From: Paracyclopina nana
Lineage: Eukaryota; Arthropoda; Copepoda; Cyclopoida; Cyclopettidae
Assembly: GCA_019096065.1 (NCBI GenBank)
Contig: JAGUCH010000006.1
Location: 7,026,001 to 7,090,000 of the forward strand
Direction: 5' to 3'
DNA: 64,000 nt
Shown here: positions 32,501-35,997 of the stretch, piece by piece
How positions within the stretch are numbered: position 1 is the stretch's first letter
Layout of the letters: every line of letters starts with the position of its first letter
Made by a program: the position numbers and the translations under genes
Notes under the pieces: generated by a model
Seen by the model: the letters and a program-made list of their open reading frames with translations, nothing else
Databases searched by the model: none
Told to the model about the DNA's origin: nothing

Positions 32501-33138
32501 AAATCACTCTCAAATTATATCATTTTGTTGTGCTATCAAATTATTGAGCCTTAGCGGTCAATCATCAACATGACTTAATCAACAACTAATTGAGTAAAAA
32601 AAGCGTCATTTTTTTCAGTAATGTCCCAAAATTGAAATAACCACCTTGGTCCTTGACGTACAATACCCAACATCAATTAAATCAATGCAATAAATCTAGC
32701 GTCATTTAGATCACAAGCAAATTTGTCTCATGGTCCTCTTAAGTGTCCCAAACTCTAAATGAAGTCTCACCGATAAAAGTCATCTTTGCTGATAATGTCT
32801 CAAAATTGAAATAACCGCCTTGCTCCTTGACGTACAATGCGAAACATAATAAGTGAAAAGCCGAATTTATGAAATAAACCAAGCGTCATTTAGATCACAA
32901 ACAAATTTGTCTCATGGGCCTGCCCTCTTAAGTGTCCCAAACTCCAAATGAAGTCTCACCGATAAAAGTCATCTTTGCAGTACATCTTGCCCTCCTTGTA
33001 GAAGCATTTCTCGTCGAGCAATTGGCGGCACAATTCGCATCTGACACAGGCTGGATGCCAAGGCTTGTCCAGGACCTTGAGCAGAAACCGATCCCGGATG
33101 GGCCTAAAACAGGCGGCGCACTCCACGTCTTGGGTCAT
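11438..33138 (-). CDS. Lim1: LIM-homeodomain transcription factor, Lim1 (Lhx1/Lhx5) type; six exons, 479 aa
   Basis: The coding exons are 33138-32960, 30257-30061, 22616-22132, 21278-21035, 20604-20377 and 11544-11438. All introns are GT-AG and the lengths sum to 1440 nt, exactly 480 codons with TGA. LIM1 ligands are C7, C10, H28, C31, C34, C37, C54 and D57. LIM2 ligands are C66, C69, H88, C91, C94, C97, C118 and H121. The homeodomain is about 242-301, with W48, F49, Q50 and N51 present. Proteins of this family are nuclear DNA-binding regulators whose LIM domains bind cofactors such as Ldb/Chip; in animals they act in head, kidney and neural patterning (established). The [14 protein letters not shown] start of the homeodomain and the C-terminal NEGIVW assign it to Lhx1/5 rather than Lmx or Apterous. 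Against about 406 aa in vertebrate Lhx1 it is longer, mainly in the acidic linker and the Pro/Gly/Asn-rich tail. The ATG at 33138 is chosen because it lies six codons before the first LIM cysteine and has A at -3. The gene is intact despite heavy transposon load in its introns. Further exons cannot be excluded, but none is needed. Confidence 0.93.
11957..12786. mobile_element. foldback/MITE element with long imperfect inverted repeats
   Basis: The left arm, about 11957-12170, pairs with the right arm, about 12590-12786. They share AAAGTAAAACTGAG, CGACTCATTTGAAAT, GTCAATTTGCTCCAGAAATG, AGGCAAAATTTGAC and GCATAGATGAACATGA. Inner repeats of the type GTTCATCTATG with CATCGTCAAATT recur at 12245, 12398 and 12503. 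It has no coding capacity. The retrotransposon lies a few bases from its right end. Confidence 0.85.
12789..12793. repeat. target-site duplication, left copy (AAAAG)
   Basis: AAAAG directly precedes the 5' LTR and AAAAG (20278-20282) directly follows the 3' LTR. Five bases fits Ty3/gypsy integrases. The left flank is an A-run, which weakens uniqueness, but the final G supports it. Confidence 0.8.
12794..13088 (+). repeat. 5' LTR
   Basis: 295 bp beginning TGTTGTATCATG and ending GGACCAACCA. It contains a GCGCGCGCG tract and a CTCAGTACAC that could serve as an Inr-type start (inference). A TATTATAGCTATA stretch lies about 100 bp before that. Confidence 0.97.
13089..13106 (+). promoter_or_regulatory. 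predicted primer-binding site
   Basis: TGGCGTCAGTTCTCAG follows the LTR directly. TGG is the complement of a tRNA 3' CCA, as expected for a tRNA primer. I could not assign the tRNA. Confidence 0.55.
13147..13297 (+). repeat. duplicated leader segment, each copy with a GTGAGT donor-like site
   Basis: Two tandem copies (13147-13218 and 13219-13297) share GCAGCCG, GAAGGTTT, CCGCCACCCTTGGCAGCATC and AAAGTGT. Each contains GTGAGT (13169 and 13242), a strong 5' splice consensus, in the untranslated leader before gag. This suits production of spliced RNAs for ORF3 and ORF4. Confidence 0.75.
13312..14838 (+). CDS. gag: Gag-like structural polyprotein
   Basis: 508 codons from the first ATG (MSQDSIKS). 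The frame is open a little upstream, but only from GTG, so 13312 is the eukaryotic start. The protein is Glu/Lys/Ala-rich and helical in look, with no domain I can name. Its position directly after the leader and before Pol makes it the capsid-type protein (inference). The C-terminal ~85 codons overlap pol in another frame and read as Arg-rich sequence with no zinc knuckle. The knuckles lie in the -1 frame, so the functional Gag product may end near the shift or include the knuckles only after frameshifting. No obvious PPxY or PTAP motif is present here. Confidence 0.8.
   Translation: MSQDSIKSAGEEEWHTADQNVFAALQRQVKALEEAKEEAEGPEDTLLAATNSDEDTFDTSVVRANLAMTEKENPTDLQLAIGKLSEARGARALEDLTKQIHSLNGHKSWLSRHMNAGEKLCEALERQKDISVSEAKELQKLKQKLVDQENSIMQILNNLPDETRVTQADKVKEMFERKDALELKALAITGRYEKANPTAISASNAPASEDRKIVKPDANLKPKTLKTGATAIELQVFLRTWKTYVQESEIQKKSIDAQHTYSLVLFDANLSAKISAKLSAESPLFIQDENVGTPWILSMERIVVNEFQLAFPLSKRRLECFRHKSTNPSELHGTSWAAFELKCKAAEFESMDIETVMKYLYMSSLANKALRKELIKADNLAGGKATMDELKSAGNMYDVNTATEEGYENPTVKKAGPTAYRKKRPWARMLGLRPQVQARRRSMEVALNAEVKSTSDQIVRRHQPVNFARRRVMGRTNASRRKARARVARRSRTGTRRKPLKNSQLSCL
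14511..14610 (+). other. gag-pol -1 frameshift region
   Basis: The pol frame opens after a TAA at 14508-14510, and the first zinc knuckle begins at about 14646. A shift must therefore occur between these points if Gag-Pol is a fusion. No canonical X_XXY_YYZ heptamer is visible in the gag frame. The best slippery-looking run is AAGAAAAGG at 14575-14583. Splicing or internal initiation at 14586 are alternatives. Confidence 0.5.
14586..18110 (+). CDS. pol: Pol polyprotein: zinc knuckles, protease, RT, RNase H, integrase
   Basis: 1174 codons from the ATG at 14586; the frame is open from 14511, so translation may enter by a -1 shift from gag. Two CCHC knuckles (CX2CX4HX4C) lie at residues 21-34 and 40-53. 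An aspartic protease has DTGA at 200-203. RT carries a [10 protein letters not shown] box and VDD at 495-497. RNase H has the TTDAS Asp (642), IELELLG and TDHKPLL. Integrase has an HX3H...CX2C zinc module from residue 879 and the catalytic triad D943, D996, E1032 with 35 residues between the last two. All catalytic residues are present, so it looks active. RT has Leu before VDD in place of the usual Tyr (YVDD). The ATG at 14586 has a GCCATGG context, but an internal start so far from the cap would be unusual. Confidence 0.95.
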   Translation: MGSNAGAEAAGSSQKKKHGGCFECGSKEHLRPNCPKAPTCQFCKKKGHGADKCFKKKGKGEGGEKKPNGNPTKAIKKFTVKLPLSFDFSSTLECKNAIACNEAIRIMKKSKDRYSLPFIFQSRIKRMEEDDGGAGVIKMAKTKSRKKKEMQQKISKAVSGLRPSCLPNATRVTSSRPTPKAKLLFCPEIGSAFSTYCLPDTGATITVVDEKVAAEMGMPIHPNPETVRSVDGTEVKTSRTCEIAISRGMKVVVVTNAVVASLGDDEEVIVDWQTLEILGVVGLNINSTAIAATTMDMTLESLKLKYTEVFADKLDKTRFMKGEPMKIHLVDGDIKPMRISSTNAIPVHLKAAADKCIKDLEDADIVKKLKPGEMTDWTSRGFFVIKSDGKSVRLVTDFVQLNKYVKRPTHPFTSAFHLLKSIPAKAQWFVVGDCAQGYHQIKLEEKSSYLTTFLLPQGRFRYVRAPMGLTSSSDEWCCRSDMIMTALNGKGVKLVDDVLIWGETEQEALHNLDVLLSNCKTYGVSLSPKKLHMGERVKFAGFMVSKNGVEPHDDNLKAIREYPRPANQSDVRSVLGLAQTLGSFLPDLAHMSASLRELTKAKVQFQWLPRHEEDFNQLKKILTGPLLVKHFDVNKTTVLTTDASRLYGIGYILTQYDPKDPDRSYLITCGSKVNSAAEKNYATIELELLGIVYGCEKSSHFLHGCPKFLVKTDHKPLLGIMNKDMAEITNSRLLRLRERLLPFNFDLVYLEGKLNFIADALSRHPINFSDDHPDAEETETLKNSKISVISALSVSAQEDPAFQEIHDAARADKEYQDLIEAIQEDLHHHKKKGVAIHALKLVPQNLWGQLSVQDGMVVIDGKRVFVPKEARPFILRTLHIAHPGQTKSLATARQFYYWSGMTKDIRQSVEECEMCQKYMASLPHDEEGENMVPTAPMQSIAMDLGHHEGADYLIVVDTFSGWPWIFKMVRYTSEEIIKKLTIIFATFGYPIVMRSDNAGCFTSHEMREFCKEHGIIATTSSPYHHESNGTAEASVKNMKRLVMKTKTLREMNAAVLEFRNLARADGKSPAKMFLGRHLRTKLPILHEMTKLEMPEPRAEKKQLPNEIIPDFKVGEKVRMQNALTKLWEELGVILEVRHSGRSYVIKSDDGVISVRNKRFLRKHKTADLDANASL
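18138..18151 (+). other. candidate 3' splice site before ORF3
   Basis: A short pyrimidine stretch, AGCTTTTGCAG, ends at 18151, 52 bp before the ORF3 ATG. Together with the leader GTGAGT sites it would yield a subgenomic RNA lacking gag and pol. Weaker than the site before ORF4. Confidence 0.35.
18204..18950 (+). CDS. ORF3: single-pass membrane protein with PPxY-containing tail
   Basis: 248 codons from the ATG at 18204. Residues 1-105 are polar, with one N-glycosylation sequon (N42-C-T) and two Cys. A hydrophobic span at about 106-126 is followed at once by a dense basic cluster (RFRKWRKK), predicting N-outside, C-inside. The tail is Pro/Tyr-rich and contains PPVY at 156-159, the WW-domain/NEDD4-binding form of a retroviral late domain. 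No signal peptide is seen. An in-frame Met at 50 starts MGSGQS, a plausible myristoylation site if translation began there. It follows pol by 90 bp. It sits where retroviruses carry env, but no env homology is visible. Function unknown. Confidence 0.75.
   Translation: MYTYTQWLGTLNTPTAEEAKKNEEKLAALIAKSIVKNCPPVNCTWSEVIMGSGQSTTNSADKAKTQVVDETSHTGIRLADIDIMVPQGSSEEDKSAAEATGRDATHWIFYGVAFCALMALLWIGLRFRKWRKKASARKRARDSLLIMHSQAANVQPPVYPQQAPAPYGCPGYASPYVTPFASTMSIAPTPHPMVYQPFPGVVQSLPNMAYGASPLGSSPTVSHPDSPPLQEEEQRRRNRLFAISYNNI
18953..18974 (+). other. candidate 3' splice site before ORF4
   Basis: A pyrimidine-rich tract, TTTTTCTCTGTGTTGCAG, ends at 18972, two bases before the ORF4 ATG. It is a good acceptor and would place ORF4 first on a spliced RNA. 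Confidence 0.55.
18975..19745 (+). CDS. ORF4: coiled-coil, tail-anchored membrane protein
   Basis: 256 codons starting MSEARGDR, 24 bp after ORF3 ends. Residues 40-95 form an uninterrupted heptad-like, Glu/Lys/Ala-rich coiled coil. Residues 100-220 are mixed and basic in the middle. A hydrophobic span at about 226-244 lies near the C-terminus with only about 12 residues after it, giving a tail-anchored topology with the bulk in the cytoplasm or particle interior. No signal peptide is present. It is not a recognisable Env; the coiled coil beside a membrane anchor could serve in oligomerisation. It is clearly distinct from the host DNA in codon use and GC content and belongs to the element. Function unknown. 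Confidence 0.75.
   Translation: MSEARGDRSPIDWDHPDWDPNAPVDERLIAPAPLDVATLNELDDVAKLKAELAKAKEEVYDAQYRITELEHNLAEANQEVRDLIWTKDVLRADLKHQYNGYRRMLDKIFDNIHKAMNSPGKKWKRTRIVPMTPLRVVVDADGVRRISRPCYERGICQARWVLGQGRKAYTRQGIMLEAELIGFGQLDKACKLDDGSEDEASVTKSEVIKILDLKRDELARDDRQKYGIFVAAMVAIGVGMFIWCTNGGEVALTTSP
19975..19982 (+). promoter_or_regulatory. polypurine tract
   Basis: GGGGGAGG immediately precedes the 3' LTR, the expected plus-strand primer site. Confidence 0.85.
19983..20277 (+). repeat. 3' LTR
   Basis: Identical to the 5' LTR except for G at 20175. It is preceded by a polypurine tract and followed by the right target duplication. Confidence 0.97.
20278..20282. repeat. target-site duplication, right copy (AAAAG)
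   Basis: Matches 12789-12793 exactly, marking where the element entered Lim1 intron 5. Confidence 0.8.
20377..20604 (-). CDS. Lim1: Lim1 exon 5 (Pro/Gly-rich transactivation-type tail)
   Basis: The acceptor AATGCAG ends at 20605 and the donor is CCAG|GTGAGA at 20376. The 228 nt keep phase 1 on both sides. The product is Pro, Gly and Ser rich with runs such as PPPPP, with no recognised fold. The 3' LTR of the retrotransposon ends only 99 bp beyond this exon, at 20277, so the donor and its immediate context survived the insertion. Exon status rests on splice sites, open frame and frame continuity with exons 4 and 6 rather than on sequence conservation. Confidence 0.82.
20605..21034 (-). repeat. 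Lim1: Lim1 intron 4 with GCTTTCCA-rich local duplications
   Basis: The intron is dominated by dispersed TTTCCA and GCTTTCC words. A block with CCTTCCATAGAGCTTTCCAA is present twice, about 20812-20870 and 20890-20945. No other feature is seen. Confidence 0.6.
21035..21278 (-). CDS. Lim1: Lim1 exon 4 (homeodomain recognition helix)
   Basis: The acceptor GTTGCAG ends at 21279 and the donor is ATGG|GTAATT at 21034. It starts with [15 protein letters not shown], the DNA-recognition helix, and continues into a Gly/Pro/Phe-rich region with repeated PPP and GF motifs. Position 52 of the homeodomain is Lys where I recall Arg in relatives, a conservative change. N51 and R53 are intact. Confidence 0.92.
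21279..22131 (-). other. Lim1: Lim1 intron 3 with a duplicated exon 3 donor region
   Basis: About 145 bp at 22004-22157 (the exon 3 end and intron start) are repeated at 21494-21647 in the same orientation. The copy retains AATGACTCT from the exon end, but its donor has decayed from CAG|GTAAGC to a TTTTCACATC sequence. A small MITE lies between the two copies. Confidence 0.8.
21852..21988. mobile_element. small MITE, related to the one at 35527-35680
   Basis: It starts AGCCCAGTTCCAACAAGG and shares long blocks (GTCAGGAGACG, ACTTGACTTTTTAGC, TAGTCAGGTC, CCTGACTTAACT) with the reverse complement of the nested element at 35.5 kb. The right terminus is degraded (TAGTAGGAAACT in place of GTTGGAACCGGGCT). 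Confidence 0.75.
22132..22616 (-). CDS. Lim1: Lim1 exon 3 (acidic linker and homeodomain residues 1-46)
   Basis: The acceptor TTTGCAG ends at 22617 and the donor is CAG|GTAAGC at 22131. The exon completes the split Asp codon 126. It encodes a roughly 115-residue linker that is Gly/Met/Pro-rich and then Asp/Lys-rich, followed by KRRGPRTT and homeodomain helices 1 and 2. It ends after MRVIQ, so the intron sits between homeodomain residues 46 and 47, a common homeobox intron site. Phase is 0 at this junction. The linker is low-complexity and unlikely to be conserved. Confidence 0.93.
24101..24462. mobile_element. MITE-like inverted-repeat element (GCCCTG..TCATCT group)
   Basis: The ends are GGCTCATCTGC on the left and the complement of GCCCTGATCATCTATG on the right. 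Internally it carries the AATCAAGTCTCA motif shared with other elements here, in opposing orientations. Inverted pairing is weaker than in the best copies. Confidence 0.45.
26644..27014. mobile_element. MITE-like inverted-repeat element, 371 bp
   Basis: The left end is GCCCCGTTCATCTAC and the right end is the complement of GCCAAGCTCACCTGC. A strong inner inverted repeat pairs 26693-26738 with 26910-26957, sharing CTTGAAAGTG and TTTTTGTCATTTCAAGCC. No coding capacity. Confidence 0.65.
27275..27560. repeat. degenerate ~117-bp tandem repeat
   Basis: About two and a half copies sharing AAAGTACGATACTTT, CTCACTTGCAAGCA, GGAAAGCC and a CTAATCAAGTCT-like block. It lies in Lim1 intron 2. Confidence 0.75.
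30061..30257 (-). CDS. Lim1: Lim1 exon 2 (LIM2 domain)
   Basis: The acceptor is a run of T then CCAG ending at 30258, and the donor is AAG|GTAAGC at 30060. The 197 nt complete codon 60 (CG|G, Arg) and leave one base for exon 3. They encode the second LIM domain, including the highly conserved KQLSTGE stretch that links its two zinc fingers. The eighth zinc ligand is His (H121), where I recall Asp in Lhx1/5 relatives; His is an accepted LIM ligand. Confidence 0.93.
30258..32959 (-). other. Lim1: Lim1 intron 1 (2.7 kb)
   Basis: AT-rich. Near the exon 1 side it carries two partial copies of the end of exon 1 (annotated separately). Short TGC/TGT triplet runs occur around 30701-30730. I see no other gene, tRNA or convincing element in it. 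Confidence 0.7.
32263..32800 (-). repeat. tandem partial copies of the Lim1 exon 1 end plus donor
   Basis: Copy A (about 32263-32449) and copy B (about 32651-32800) repeat the block around the true exon end (about 32826-33000). The exon-derived pieces are about 32447-32400 and 32795-32771. Both keep the KDDFYR coding stretch and the donor CGGTGAGAC (GT at 32399-32398 and 32770-32769). The intron part is also copied (GTCATTTAGATCACAA and CTCTTAAGTGTCCCAA blocks). None has an acceptor in front, so they are exon fragments and not alternative LIM exons. Confidence 0.85.
32960..33138 (-). CDS. Lim1: Lim1 exon 1 (LIM1 domain)
   Basis: It encodes residues 1-59 plus two bases of codon 60, covering the whole first LIM zinc-binding unit and ending in the DDFYR motif. 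The donor reads ATCG|GTGAGA, a strong 5' splice site at 32959-32958. Upstream of the ATG there is no polypyrimidine-AG acceptor close by, so this is probably the true first exon with its 5' UTR running into the GC-rich DNA beyond 33180. The last part of the exon and its donor have been copied twice into the adjacent intron. Confidence 0.93.
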
Positions 33139-33490
33139 GTTATGGGACCGAAATGACTCAACTCATTCCTGCCTCACACGCGTGACTCAACTGCTGAGAA
33201 GAGAGCAGCAGTAGCCGAAATTGGAGCGCGCGCGCGCGCGCAGCGCAGTGCGCGGAACTATTTTCTCCCCATATGTGAGAGTGTGAATAGGCCTCGGTGT
33301 TCGCGCGAGGAGGAGACGGCAACGGCGCGCTGCGCCGCCAAACGCCGTTGGAGCCTCACCCGCGTTCTCGCAGCTGACGGCCGCCATTTTCTTGGGAATT
33401 ATTTGATTGGTGGCGCAACTTGCCTTGCTCTGGTAGCTCCAAGAAGATGTCTGGATCAATACTTTCTCCATGTAGGCAATAAATGCAATT
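33139..33490 (-). promoter_or_regulatory. Lim1: CpG-rich probable promoter and 5' UTR of Lim1
   Basis: In an AT-rich window this block stands out for CpG density. It holds a (GC)n run at 33226-33241 and many GCGC and CGCG words. An AAAATGGCGGCC on the minus strand at about 33390-33379 matches the YY1-type motif seen near many animal start sites. It lies immediately upstream of the Lim1 ATG. No TATA box was identified. The exact start site cannot be read from the sequence. Confidence 0.5.
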
Positions 33491-33508
33491 CTTTAGTTGC
33501 CTTGCTGC

Positions 33509-33860
33509 CACAGTGGATTGTTTTCGCGCATAACTGAAAAAATTATGTTTTCAGTGAAATAATTGAAATTTTTTGACTTTTTGGGACTGAAGAGCAAAAT
33601 CTAATTTTGGCAAAATAAAAAAGTGCAAAAGTCATTTTTGGCATTAATTGTTGAAAAAATACTTTTTTTTGGGATCTTCAGTACTAGGATTAGGTCCACA
33701 GTGGATTGTTTTCGCGCATAACTGAAAAATTGGGCTTTTCATTGAAAATATGAAATTATTGAGCTTTTTTGACTTTTTGGGACTGAGGAGCAAACTTTAA
33801 TTTTGGCATAATAAAAAAGTGCAAAAGTCATTTTGGCAAGAATTGTTAAAAAAATACTTT
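33509..33860. repeat. ~190-bp direct duplication upstream of Lim1
   Basis: Copies at 33509-33668 and 33699-33860 share CACAGTGGATTGTTTTCGCG, TTTTTGACTTTTTGGGACTG and AAAAAGTGCAAAAGTCATTT. Confidence 0.9.
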
Positions 33861-35019
33861 CAGTAAAAGGAATAAGTCTAGATTTTTTTGGAAATTCTCC
33901 ACATTTTTCCTGGATTTTGCATATTTATTGGAAAATTCCTTCGGTGTTGAAGGCTGATGGATGTGTAAAAAAATCCAATTCAAAATGCATGAATTTCACT
34001 AGATGACAGCCCAAATGAAAGAAGCCGCTCATTACATAAACTGACCATCAGTTTATGTAGGAATTCAATAATCGCCCCATTCATTGCTTGCAATTCGCAT
34101 CAGCATCATAACAACAACATTGATGCAGGGCGATCCTAGCGGCCATTTAGGGCAACAGTTGGGATTCTCAGCTCTCACTGCTTTTTGAAAGAAACTGACA
34201 ATGAATGTAAACAAACTCTTTTAAGAATTGCTGAAATAGAACAGTTTTAAATCTATAATAACCATCAGGTACTTAATTTGAACATGTTTTAGTCCTGATG
34301 ACAAGTTTAAGTAAAAAGAAGGGAACTGTATATGATTATTACTCGCCCTAAAAAAAGTGGCTTGACTTGTAGAAATGAAAATCGATTTTGAGCACAACTC
34401 CCGAGTGTTTATTAAAAAATGTCGGTAGATGGCGTGTCTTTGTTATTATACTGTTGTCTATAAACCACAAAATGAAGTGATTTATGTGGTGGAATGACAA
34501 ACATGAAATTTTTTTGCCATGATTTTCTAGATATTTCATGCTTGCCAAAATGCTTGTTTTGCTCGTACGACAGCTGATTTGACCGGCCTACTGCTGAGTT
34601 TGACATGTGTCACGTGTCATGTCAGCTGTTTCAGCCTCAGCATGACATAGTCGCTATTTCCTTTTAAAAGTTTTTTTCAGCAATAATTGTTGGTGAAACT
34701 AGTGATTCACATTTAAAAATATTTCAAAAGTCAAATTTGCCTGGCTGAGCAGACGAAAACTTGGAAACACTTCTGGCTGAAAATGAGATTCGACTAGAAT
34801 AGAACATATGAAAATAGAGTGCGATATTGTTGCACAGATGTTGGTCAAGATATGGACAGATGTGGAGAGATTTTGCGGCGAATTTATAGCGGAATAAAAG
34901 TCTCATTTACCAGCTAATCTCAGCTATGCGACGGGGAACAATATCATTTGGCTTTGCTAGCTCAAAACTAGAGCTCACCAACTAACAAAGCTGAGAACTA
35001 GGATATCGCAAACTTCTTC
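33861..35019. other. unique DNA upstream of Lim1
   Basis: AT-rich, no gene identified. A short palindromic TAAACTGACCATCAGTTTA occurs at about 34037. Confidence 0.45.
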
Positions 35020-35022
35020 ATT

Positions 35023-35986
35023 CCTAGGGCGATCCCATATTGGAATTTGTATAGATGTTACCACGCTGAAACAATAACCTAACTTGATTAGTTGAGTTCA
35101 GCTTGGTCAAGTCGAGTTCAGTTGGTTTCAGCAAAGTTAAGCTAGCTACTTTGCTGACTTGATGTCAGCAGCCGATGAGCTAACTTTGCTATTCTCAAAA
35201 CAGCAAGCTTCATTTGCGATTCATCTGAGAATGCTTTTTGTACAGCCAAGTTCACTTTGGCAACCTTACTTAACTAAGGAAGCAAAAAGAGTGAAAAGAT
35301 AAGCAAAGCTAGAATCCGTTTAGAAAATGTCTGAGAACGTAGCTGGACAAAGCTCAAATTTCTTCCTTACTTAAATTGACTAAGAAGCCAATATGGGAAC
35401 GCCCTACTAACTAGGTTTGATTTTAAGAAACTAGTTTACAGACTAGAGGGCGTCCCCATGTTGACTGGTTAGTCAATTTAAGTAAGGAAGAAAGTTGAGC
35501 TTCATCCAGTTCCGTCCTCAGACATTAGCCCGGTTCCAACACGGGATATCAGCATAGTATAGTACGGTAAACCAGTTAAGTCAGGACGAGCTGAGCGCTC
35601 GAGCTAGCTGTGACCTGACTATGCTAAAAAGTCAAGTTACGTCTCCTGACTATGCTGATTTTCCTTGTTGGAACCGGGCTATTTTCTTAACGGATCCTAA
35701 CTTTGCTTATCTTATCGCTCTTTTTGCTTGCTTAGTTAAGTAAGGTTGACAAAGTGAACTTGGCTGTACAAAAAGTTTTCTCAGATGAATCGCTAATGAA
35801 GCTTGCTCTTTTGAGAATAGCAAAGTTAGCTCATCGGCTGCTGACATCAAGTCAGCAAAGTAGCTAGCTTAACATTGCTAAAACCAACTGAACTCGGCTT
35901 GACCACGCTGAACTCAACTAATCAGGTAAGGTTACTGTTTCAGCGTGGTAACATCTATAAAAATTCGAATATGGGATCGCCCTAGG
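35023..35986. mobile_element. 964-bp palindromic foldback element
   Basis: Ends CCTAGGGCGATCCCATATT (35023-35041) and its complement (35968-35986). The left arm (35023-35411) pairs with the right arm (35447-35986) almost throughout, for example TTACCACGCTGAAAC, GATGTCAGCAGCCGATGAGC and GTACAGCCAAGTTCACTTTG, with a loop of about 35 nt. The only large asymmetry is a 154-bp insertion at 35527. Homology continues weakly outside (CTTCTT-ATTCCTAGG). Confidence 0.95.
35527..35680. mobile_element. MITE nested inside the palindrome
   Basis: 154 bp with inverted ends AGCCCGGTTCCAAC / GTTGGAACCGGGCT, flanked by ATT (35524-35526 and 35681-35683). The uninterrupted left arm of the host palindrome shows the empty site, GACATTTTCT. 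A relative lies at 21852-21988. Confidence 0.92.
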
Positions 35987-35997
35987 AATTAAGAAGG

